From Nitrospira sp. (GTDB taxonomy: Bacteria; Nitrospirota; Nitrospiria; Nitrospirales; Nitrospiraceae), in the NCBI GenBank assembly GCA_024998625.1, contig JACOEL010000009.1, positions 107,038 through 171,037 of the forward strand: 64,000 nucleotides of DNA, read 5' to 3'. Shown in pieces: positions 58,174 to 64,000 of the stretch. The first letter of the stretch is position 1; every line of letters starts with the position of its first letter. The notes under the pieces are model-generated. The model ran no database searches and was not told the DNA's origin. It saw only the letters and a program-made list of their open reading frames with translations. The translations under genes were made by a program, and so were the position numbers.

Positions 58174-60036
58174 ATGAGTGACAGGGCCCAGGTGGCGCTC
58201 GTCAACATGCCCTTCAGTTTTTCGAAGTATCCCTCCATTCAGTTGGGCACGTTGTCGGCGCTGTTGAAAGCGAAGGGCATCGGGGTCGATTGCCATCACC
58301 TCAATGTGCGATTCGCGCACAAGATCGGGATTCCTCTCTACGAATCGATTTGCGAGAAACGCGCGCTGTTCGGCGAATGGCTCTTCTCCTATCTGCTGTT
58401 TCGCGACAATCCCAAACGGGCCGAGTATCCGCAGGTGTTCAAGCCGGTGTTCGAGCAGATGGCCCGGGAGAGCGGCCAGCCAATGTCGTTCTTCGAGGAG
58501 ATGGCCACGCGGACCGCGCCGCAATTCCTGACCGGAGCCATGACCGGCATCGATTGGGGCCAGTACAAGATCGTGGGGTTCACGTCCACCTTCGATCAAA
58601 ACGTGGCCAGCCTGACCATGGCGAAGCTCATCAAGGATTTGTATCCGGACGTGAAGATCGTGTTCGGCGGCGCCAACTACGACGGCGAGATGGGGCTGGA
58701 ATATTTTCGCGCCTTTCCGTTCATCGACCATGTGGTCGTGGGTGAAGGTGAGGTGACGTTCCCTGCTCTGGTGACCCATGTCTTGAGCGGATCGACCGGA
58801 CCCCTCCCGAAAGGGGTGACATATCGGGAGCAGGGCGACATACGATGTGAGCCGAATACCGCCCTCTTCACAGAGTTCGCGCAGACCGGCCCGCCGGACT
58901 ACGACGACTATTATCATCTGCTGGCCGAACTCGGCACCGAGGCGTCGCGCGGCCTGGATCGTATTCTGTTGTACGAAGGCTCACGCGGTTGCTGGTGGGG
59001 TGAGAAGCACCATTGTACCTTCTGCGGGCTGAATGCGCAGAGCATGAAATTCCGCGCCAAGTCGTCCGAACAGGTCGCTCGCGAGATGGCGTATCTGTCG
59101 AGTCGCTACGACACGACGCGGTTCCGGCTGGTGGACAACATCATCGACATGAAATATGTCGAGAACCTGTTCGGCCGGTTTGCCGCCGAGCATTGCGATC
59201 TGGACGTGTTTATCGAGACCAAGAGCAATCTGCAAAAGAGCCAGATCCGAACGCTGGCCGTGGGGGGCGTGAAGTGCATGCAGCCCGGGTTGGAAAGCCT
59301 CAGCCTGTCACAGCTGAAGGCGATGGACAAGGGCGTGACGCCCATGCAGAACATCATTTGCCTCAAGTGGAGCTGTTACTATCGAGTGTCGGTATCCTGG
59401 AATATTCTGCTCGGCTTTCCCGGCGAGACGAATGAGGACTATCGGCGGCAGATCGATCTCCTGCCGTCCCTGTTCCATTTGCAAGCGCCGGAGGCGACCG
59501 GGAAGTTCTGGTTGCAACGGTTCAGTCCCTATTTTACGAGACCGCATGAATACGGCGTGCGCATCACGGGTCCGGGGACAGCCTATGAATATGTGTATGA
59601 TGCGGCGCGCGTCGATCTGCGCAAGATCGCCTATGATTTCGAGTATGAACTCGACGACTGGCCGGTGGATCCCCACGTCTATCAGGAATTGATCGGCTTG
59701 GTGGAGGAATGGCAGCGGCTGGCGCGCAGCAGCGACCGGCCGTTCTTGTATTACTCCAAGGCCATGGAGTACGTCACGATCTATGATGGGCGTAATCCAC
59801 AGATGCCCATGAGACGACGGTACGACTGGCCTGCGGCGGGCATCATCGAGGTCTGCAACGAGGCTGCGAAGAGTCGGGATCAAATTCGCGCGGCGCTGAA
59901 CGACGCAAAGCCTGACATGGTGTGTTCGGAAGACGAGCTGGCCGAGGTGCTTGGTATCTTGACGAGTCGTCGCATTCTGTATGAAGAGCGCGGGAAGTAT
60001 TTCACGCTGGCGATTCCTGAGCACCCCTACTACTGA
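58174..60036 (+). CDS. B12-binding radical SAM protein, RiPP-maturase type
   Basis: ATG 58174 gives 620 residues. An N-terminal cobalamin-binding-like domain (VALVNMPFSFSKYPSIQLGTLSALLKAKG...IVFGGANYDGEMG) is followed by a radical SAM core whose cluster motif is C273-x7-C281-x2-C284 in GCWWGEKHHCTFCGLNAQ. This CX7CX2C form and FRAKSSEQV are hallmarks of the radical SAM group that matures ribosomal peptides (RiPP maturation radical SAM protein 1). The C-terminus has a winged-helix-like part (EDELAEVLGILTSRRILYEERGKYFTLAI). No precursor gene is obvious beside it. Confidence 0.85.
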   Translation: MSDRAQVALVNMPFSFSKYPSIQLGTLSALLKAKGIGVDCHHLNVRFAHKIGIPLYESICEKRALFGEWLFSYLLFRDNPKRAEYPQVFKPVFEQMARESGQPMSFFEEMATRTAPQFLTGAMTGIDWGQYKIVGFTSTFDQNVASLTMAKLIKDLYPDVKIVFGGANYDGEMGLEYFRAFPFIDHVVVGEGEVTFPALVTHVLSGSTGPLPKGVTYREQGDIRCEPNTALFTEFAQTGPPDYDDYYHLLAELGTEASRGLDRILLYEGSRGCWWGEKHHCTFCGLNAQSMKFRAKSSEQVAREMAYLSSRYDTTRFRLVDNIIDMKYVENLFGRFAAEHCDLDVFIETKSNLQKSQIRTLAVGGVKCMQPGLESLSLSQLKAMDKGVTPMQNIICLKWSCYYRVSVSWNILLGFPGETNEDYRRQIDLLPSLFHLQAPEATGKFWLQRFSPYFTRPHEYGVRITGPGTAYEYVYDAARVDLRKIAYDFEYELDDWPVDPHVYQELIGLVEEWQRLARSSDRPFLYYSKAMEYVTIYDGRNPQMPMRRRYDWPAAGIIEVCNEAAKSRDQIRAALNDAKPDMVCSEDELAEVLGILTSRRILYEERGKYFTLAIPEHPYY

Positions 60037-60073
60037 GCGGGCGCTACTGCTTCGATCATCCTCTCCGCCTCCC

Positions 60074-60406
60074 CTACATCGACAGCTTCTCAGCGACGTT
60101 TCGCATTTGCACGCCGTGTACGAGCGAGGCCCCGCCGCGGATCGCACAAGCGACGTGGACGGCTTCGGTCATTTCTTCGGTATTCGATCCCTTTTCCAAA
60201 CAGGCCTGTGTGTACGCATCGATGCAGTACGGGCATTGCACGGCATGGGCCACGCCGAGGGCGATCAGTGCCTTTTCGCGCTCTGTCAGCGCGCCTTCGG
60301 CAAAGACGGCGCTGTAATAACTCATGAACTTTTCCCACAGCACCGGGTTGCCCTTTCCCATGTCTCCGAATTTGCCGAGATCCTTCGAATGGTAATAACA
60401 GTCCAT
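60074..60406 (-). CDS. AhpD/carboxymuconolactone decarboxylase-like protein
   Basis: ATG 60406 gives 110 residues. MDCYYHSKDLGKFGDMGKGN is a characteristic start, followed by EREKALIALGVAHAVQCPYCIDAYTQACLEKG with the AhpD-like CxxC and distal acidic and His residues. This subfamily is the peroxidase-like protein found beside a radical SAM enzyme in arsenosugar-type loci (ArsS); that partner is not here, but another radical SAM gene is next door. Likely an alkylhydroperoxidase-like thiol enzyme. Confidence 0.85.
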   Translation of the reverse strand: MDCYYHSKDLGKFGDMGKGNPVLWEKFMSYYSAVFAEGALTEREKALIALGVAHAVQCPYCIDAYTQACLEKGSNTEEMTEAVHVACAIRGGASLVHGVQMRNVAEKLSM

Positions 60407-60495
60407 GGATAACCTCGCAGGGTGAGTAGGTGTGGTTCGCTCCGAACACGACATGGCGTCGGTGAGCGATCAGCGGATTTTCAGTGCCCGATGCG

Positions 60496-60765
60496 TTAGG
60501 CGTTACCCGGAGGGGTGGGATCGGCCTCGCCGAGGGCCTGAGAAAAACGGTGTCCGACGATGGTCGTGACCTTGCTCATCAGTTCCCCGAGTTCTTTCCA
60601 TTCTTCCGCGCTCAAGTCTGCCTTGATCTGAGGGTGCAGCGCCCACTCGGCATTGACGAGTTGTCCTTTGCGTGACACGTGGACGTGTAAGAGTTCGACG
60701 TCCCAGACATCCTGCGGATTCGCCGCTGGGACGACTGGTTTTTGCGGAGGGACTTGGCTTGCCAT
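60496..60765 (-). CDS. Small hypothetical protein
   Basis: AGGAG lies before ATG 60765; 89 residues. The core WDVELLHVHVSRKGQLVNAEWALHPQIKADLSAEEWKELGELMSKVTTIVGHRFSQAL looks like a compact alpha/beta domain. Family not recognised. The N-terminus is proline-rich and the C-terminus ends ADPTPPGNA. Longer readings of this frame upstream are low complexity and improbable. Confidence 0.65.
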   Translation of the reverse strand: MASQVPPQKPVVPAANPQDVWDVELLHVHVSRKGQLVNAEWALHPQIKADLSAEEWKELGELMSKVTTIVGHRFSQALGEADPTPPGNA

Positions 60766-60908
60766 GGTGCGTGCACTCCTTCGGTCTGAGATGTGAGAGC
60801 GGCATGATACCGCATCGAAGATTGCACTGTACATGGGACGGCCGGCGGCGTGGTACGTCCGCCGTCGGAGATGAATTGCTCGGGGGCGCCGGCTGGAATC
60901 GATGCTGC

Positions 60909-61730
60909 TCAGTGAGGATCGGGGTGCTGATTGATGGCGCGAAGCAAATGCTCGTGAATGTGCCCGTTGGTGGCGACAAGCTCCTGTCCGTATAATGAAA
61001 ATCGGTCCCTGCTGAAGCCTGACACCACACCCCCGGCTTCCCGGAGAATGACAACACCGGCGGCCATGTCCCATGGACTCAGTTTCACTTCCCAATACCC
61101 GTCGAATCGGCCGGCCGCGACATAACTGAGATCCAATGCAGCTGAGCCGGTGCGGCGCACGCCCTGTGCGCGAAGTGAGATGCGGGAAAAGTGGTCGAGA
61201 TTATTGTTGGTGGTCTCGCGGATGTTGTACGCGAAGCCGGTCACCAGCAGCGAGTGCTCGAGCGTCTCTATCGTCGACACGTGAAGGCGCTCGCCGTTGA
61301 GGTAGGCGCCCTGGCCCAGGACGGCGGTGAATAACTCCCGGCGAACCGGGTCCAGCACGACACCCACGATGCATTCCCCGTGACATTCCAGGCCGATCGA
61401 GACGGAGTAAAACGGGAAGCCGTGGGTGAAGTTGGTGGTGCCGTCCAGGGGATCGATTATCCATCGATATGGCGAGTCCGTGGCCCCGTCCTCCCCGCGT
61501 TCCTCGGCAAGGATCTGGTGGGATGGGTGCGCGGAGAGAATGGTGCGCACGATACTTTCCTCGGCGCCTCGATCCGCATCGGTCACAAGGTTGATAGCCG
61601 CCTTATAGTCGATCCGAAATCCGGAGCGGGCATGTTCCAGGAGCACGGTTCCGGCTGCTTCGGCCGCTCGAATCGCGGTCGCAAGAAATGAGGAATGGTC
61701 TTCTGGAGAGGGACCATTAGACGTCTGCAT
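60909..61730 (-). CDS. suhB: Inositol monophosphatase family protein
   Basis: 273 residues. Motif A: NLVTDADRGAEESIVRTIL with ILAEERGEDG (metal Glu); motif B: WIIDPLDGTTNFTHGFPFYSVSIGL; motif C: LSPWDMAAGVVILREAGG. All metal ligands are present. The enzyme hydrolyses inositol phosphates or related sugar phosphates; bacterial SuhB also joins transcription antitermination complexes. Divergent from the HARE-HTH gene. Confidence 0.9.
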   Translation of the reverse strand: MQTSNGPSPEDHSSFLATAIRAAEAAGTVLLEHARSGFRIDYKAAINLVTDADRGAEESIVRTILSAHPSHQILAEERGEDGATDSPYRWIIDPLDGTTNFTHGFPFYSVSIGLECHGECIVGVVLDPVRRELFTAVLGQGAYLNGERLHVSTIETLEHSLLVTGFAYNIRETTNNNLDHFSRISLRAQGVRRTGSAALDLSYVAAGRFDGYWEVKLSPWDMAAGVVILREAGGVVSGFSRDRFSLYGQELVATNGHIHEHLLRAINQHPDPH

Positions 61731-61923
61731 AGAAGCCGCATCCTACCACGACTCACGCCCGAGCGCCTCCCAAGACTTCTTCTCGTGCCGTTAATTCATC
61801 GTAAGACATTGATAAATAATGATACATGAAACGCTTGTTCTTGTATGGCAAGGCTTGGTTAGGCATTGTATGCATTCGGCTCGCACACGCGTAGAATGCG
61901 ATCAAATAGTTGTTTTGAATCAC

Positions 61924-61958
61924 TTGACAGAAAATGAATCACTTGCTATAAAGCAAGT
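61924..61958 (+). promoter_or_regulatory. Consensus promoter with an inverted repeat around its -10 box
   Basis: TTGACA (61924-61929), 17 nt, then TATAAA (61947-61952): near-ideal sigma-70. ACTTGC and GCAAGT flank the -10 exactly (61941-61946, 61953-61958), and ACTTGC occurs again at 61974. Repression at this site would silence the HARE-HTH gene; autoregulation is plausible. The promoter shows that the gene starts downstream of 61958. The 61731-61923 stretch is AT-rich and empty. Confidence 0.75.
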
Positions 61959-61980
61959 ATGCTTTATTGAGGACTTGCTT

Positions 61981-62490
61981 GTGGAAGAATTGACCGACAT
62001 TCTGGTGGGCCTGGAGCAGCGGATCAGCGCCTATCGGAATCGCTACCAGGAGCTTGAGAAAAAGCGGCGTCGGCTCGACGACGAAATCGCGATGATCAAG
62101 AAATACTTGGAGCTGGCAGAAACGCTGTATCGCGTTGAAGCCGACAAGGCCAAGCTGGCGAGCCTCTCCAGTCAGATTATTACCGATGAAAAAGGTATTC
62201 GACCTCTCCCTGTGACCGATGTCACGGACCAATCGCGTGAAATCCTGCTTGGCAAAAGCAAATACGTCGGAAAGAGCGTCCCGGAGGCCGCCTATCAAAT
62301 TCTCCGCGAAGCCAGCCGGCCGATGCATGCCAAGGAGCTCCTGCAGCGCTTGCTGGAGGGCGGTTTGCAGATCAAGGGCAAGACGCCATTGACGTCTGTG
62401 GCGACATCATTGAAGCGGGATAAGCGATTCCAGAAAGTCGGACCGAACACGTTCGCGGTGATGACTCAGGAGTTAACGGCAGTAGTGTAA
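61981..62490 (+). CDS. HARE-HTH domain protein with N-terminal coiled coil
   Basis: GTG 61981, 7 nt after GAGGA and about 20 nt after the predicted transcription start, gives 169 residues. Residues 1-60 form a coiled coil (LEQRISAYRNRYQELEKKRRRLDDEIAMIKKYLELAETLY). Residues 100-165 are a HARE-HTH winged helix: SVPEAAYQILREASRPMHAKELLQRLLEGG, IKGKTPLTSVATSLKRDKRFQKVGPNTFAVM. This domain is found in RNA polymerase delta subunits and in eukaryotic chromatin factors. It is probably a dimeric DNA- or polymerase-binding regulator. An 18-residue basic microprotein follows 53 nt later. Confidence 0.82.
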   Translation: MEELTDILVGLEQRISAYRNRYQELEKKRRRLDDEIAMIKKYLELAETLYRVEADKAKLASLSSQIITDEKGIRPLPVTDVTDQSREILLGKSKYVGKSVPEAAYQILREASRPMHAKELLQRLLEGGLQIKGKTPLTSVATSLKRDKRFQKVGPNTFAVMTQELTAVV

Positions 62491-62543
62491 GCGGGCGGGA
62501 GAAGTTCATATCAACTCTAAATGTGTGAAGGGAGGTGAGAGTC

Positions 62544-62600
62544 TTGGCAACGAAGAAGGCAGCGAAGAAACCAGCGAAGAAGGCAGCGAAGAAGAAGTAA
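62544..62600 (+). CDS. 18-residue lysine/alanine microprotein
   Basis: GGAGGTGA (62531-62538), a full match to the anti-Shine-Dalgarno sequence, lies 5 nt before TTG 62544. The frame reads MATKKAAKKPAKKAAKKK then TAA, and a strong terminator follows 18 nt later. The repeat AAKK/PAKK pattern is that of histone H1 C-terminal tails and of bacterial H1-like proteins, so DNA or RNA binding is likely. GTG 62535 in frame lies inside the ribosome binding site and is not used here. The excellent initiation signal and terminator argue for a real gene. Confidence 0.7.
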   Translation: MATKKAAKKPAKKAAKKK

Positions 62601-62618
62601 GTCCTGCCAGGATTTGCA

Positions 62619-62654
62619 CGCCGGGGGTAAGGCCACTTACCCCCGGCGTTTTTT
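62619..62654 (+). terminator. Rho-independent terminator
   Basis: CGCCGGGGGTAAG pairs perfectly over 13 bp with CTTACCCCCGGCG across GCCA, followed by TTTTTT (62649-62654). It ends the HARE-HTH/microprotein transcription unit. Confidence 0.95.
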
Positions 62655-62731
62655 ATGCCTAAAAGCAGCTATGGCCTTATGGGCATAGGCATGGGAGCAT
62701 ATCCGCGTATGCGGGTGCTTAGAAGCAGCGG

Positions 62732-63658
62732 TTAGATCGCGAGGGATGGCGCGGGGCGAAGGAGCCCGAGTGAAGAGCGGGATTCGGGTGCCGCGACCGC
62801 ATGTTCCCCGGTGATGAGGGCCCATTTGTCGCGCTGAGCCAGGATTTGTTCAACGAGTCTGGTGTGCATGGCATGGCCTGATCGTTCCGCAACGATATGG
62901 CCGATGAACGGGAAGCCGAGAAGCGCGATATCGCCGATCAAGTCCAGGACCTTGTGACGGACGAACTCGTTCTGGAAGCGCAGGCCCGACTCATTCACGA
63001 CACCGTCTTTGGACAGAATGACGGTGTTGTCCAGTGTCCCGCCTTTTCCGAGGCCTCTGGCCCACAAGGCTTCGACCTCGTGCAAAAATCCAAACGTGCG
63101 AGCCGTTGCAATATCCTGCTCAAAAGCCGAGGCCGAACAGGCGTAGGTGTAGGACTGAGTTTGGATCAATGGATGATCGTAGTGAATGGAGTACGTGATC
63201 TTCGGCGTGGAAGACGGCTCGATTCTAACTCGGCGCGCTCCATCGACAACCTCAATGGGTTGCGTGATTTTCACATACGATTGGCGACGGGTCTGGGGGA
63301 TCACGCCGGCCGTACGAATTAATCGCACGAAGGGGCTCGCGCTGCCATCCAACACGGGGACTTCCCCTGCATCGACTTCTGCGTACACGTTGTCCACTTC
63401 CAAGCCGACCAAAGCCGACAGGAGGTGTTCGATGGTCTTCACTTGACGGCCGTTGACGCTGATGGCCGTGCAGAGCTCGGTCGGTACTTTATTGGAGACC
63501 GCAGCCGGGAGGAGAGTTTCCTCCGATCCGTTGCGATAGACAAACACGATGCCGGTATTGGGGGGAGCTGGGCGGAGTGTCAGCGTGACCGGTTGGCCTG
63601 AGTGGAGCCCGACGCCCGAACATGAAACTGGTGATCCGATCGTTTGCTGAAACCGCAC
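62732..63658 (-). CDS. lpxC: UDP-3-O-acyl-N-acetylglucosamine deacetylase
   Basis: 308 residues. MRFQQTIGSPVSCSGVGLHSG is the LpxC start, TIEHLLSALVGLEVDN gives the first zinc His, LDGSASPFV the substrate loop, and HKVLDLIGDIALLG the HKxxDxxGD zinc/catalytic motif; RSGHAMHTRLV supplies the later His. It performs the committed step of lipid A synthesis in the cytoplasm, so the organism has an outer membrane with lipid A. GGAGGAGAT precedes the ATG. Confidence 0.96.
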   Translation of the reverse strand: MRFQQTIGSPVSCSGVGLHSGQPVTLTLRPAPPNTGIVFVYRNGSEETLLPAAVSNKVPTELCTAISVNGRQVKTIEHLLSALVGLEVDNVYAEVDAGEVPVLDGSASPFVRLIRTAGVIPQTRRQSYVKITQPIEVVDGARRVRIEPSSTPKITYSIHYDHPLIQTQSYTYACSASAFEQDIATARTFGFLHEVEALWARGLGKGGTLDNTVILSKDGVVNESGLRFQNEFVRHKVLDLIGDIALLGFPFIGHIVAERSGHAMHTRLVEQILAQRDKWALITGEHAVAAPESRSSLGLLRPAPSLAI

Positions 63659-64000
63659 GGTATCTCCTCCGTAATGTGTACTCCCAGGTGAGCAATGTTT
63701 GTGCCAAGCATGAAATTAATCATAAGGCATTGATATGTATGGAATTGTATTGATTTGTTGAAAGTACTCACTGTGGTGAAATTCACACAATTGTATCTTT
63801 TGCTGGAAGAGGCGAAGCACGGAAGTGTTTGGTTTTCAATGGGTTAACAGATTGTATCCGACTAGTATCGAGCGGGAACAATGTATTCGGCATCAGCGTC
63901 GAGATCAGTGCCTGCGCTCTGTATTGGTGGCTGCGCCACCCCCACCTGTGGCATTACAAAATTTAGAGAAACTTTCAATTTTCTAACCAATTGATATCAC
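63659..64000. other. AT-rich upstream region of lpxC without a recognised gene
   Basis: 342 nt with no supported gene. On the minus strand two GATACAAT sequences (about 63794 and 63854) could be -10 boxes for lpxC with weak -35 partners. GTGAAATTCAC at 63777-63787 is a near-palindrome with a single central base. The motif ATAAGGCATTGATA (63723-63736) resembles TAAGACATTGATA upstream of the HARE-HTH gene (61802-61814). Confidence 0.4.

Noticed and set aside
1..64000. CRISPR arrays, transposases, integrases, rRNA or standard tRNA genes
   Set aside because: Looked for evenly spaced repeats, DDE or tyrosine recombinase motifs and clover-leaf ends; none was convincing apart from the short repeats listed.

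Overview
This window looks like a chromosome piece from a diderm, GC-rich bacterium, most likely Nitrospira or a close relative in the Nitrospirota. That assignment rests on gene content and style: an lpxC gene (so a lipid A outer membrane), tandem DUF4412 proteins, a YbhF/S/R-type exporter, many Shine-Dalgarno-led operons with 4-nt stop/start overlaps, and intergenic repeats of a kind I associate with Nitrospira. It is an inference; no rRNA is present to prove it.

Layout. 1-2.4 kb: the 3' end of gyrA, a membrane protein, dciA, a 193-bp inverted-repeat element and smpB. 2.6-9.9 kb: a long run of redox and electrophile-defence genes (DoxX, NmrA-like, pirin, DsbA/FrnE-like, two VOC proteins, DUF5069, a Rieske-flavodoxin fusion, CDGSH, FNR) headed by a promoter that carries a perfect 18-bp palindrome. 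10-18.1 kb: a GAF-GAF-AAA+ sigma-54 activator followed by a Spy-like lipoprotein and an HlyD/YbhF/YbhS/YbhR export system. 18.4-23 kb: a second DoxX, a STAS protein, then a cluster of broken genes (two single-base frameshifts and two internally deleted remnants) mixed with intact osmC, HAD and nitroreductase genes. 23-32.6 kb: SDR, RidA, AlkA, a ferredoxin-MBL fusion, an ankyrin protein, oxyR facing a di-heme cytochrome c peroxidase, a BT1/MFS transporter and a DedA-rhodanese fusion.

32.7-46 kb is accessory: a DUF433/PIN-like toxin-antitoxin pair, a GIY-YIG gene with an in-frame TGA, a DUF4325 gene, ssrA (tmRNA), a LysR/tpm divergent pair, and a type I restriction-modification locus in the order hsdR-hsdS-fic-hsdM, with a four-site symmetric repeat between fic and hsdM. 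46-53 kb: trehalose metabolism (GH15 facing otsA-otsB; the OtsA carries a membrane sensor-like module), a macro-domain protein and PPK2. 53-64 kb: two DUF4412 proteins, a gene-free 1.1 kb holding two tandem 450-bp promoter/mini-ORF/hairpin units, then MscS, GDPD, CBS, pterin dehydratase, a B12/radical SAM enzyme of the RiPP-maturase type, an AhpD-like protein, inositol monophosphatase, a HARE-HTH protein with an 18-residue lysine/alanine microprotein behind it, and lpxC.

The most unusual material is non-coding or very small: the tandem units at 54.7-55.6 kb, the HARE-HTH/microprotein pair at 62 kb, the TTTGAGTCC array at 43.2 kb, two copies of a TCTGATTAATTC-ended MITE-like element, and three copies of a repeat lying next to stop codons. 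Both trans-translation components (smpB and ssrA) are in the window. Several single-base disruptions could be assembly errors and are marked as such.
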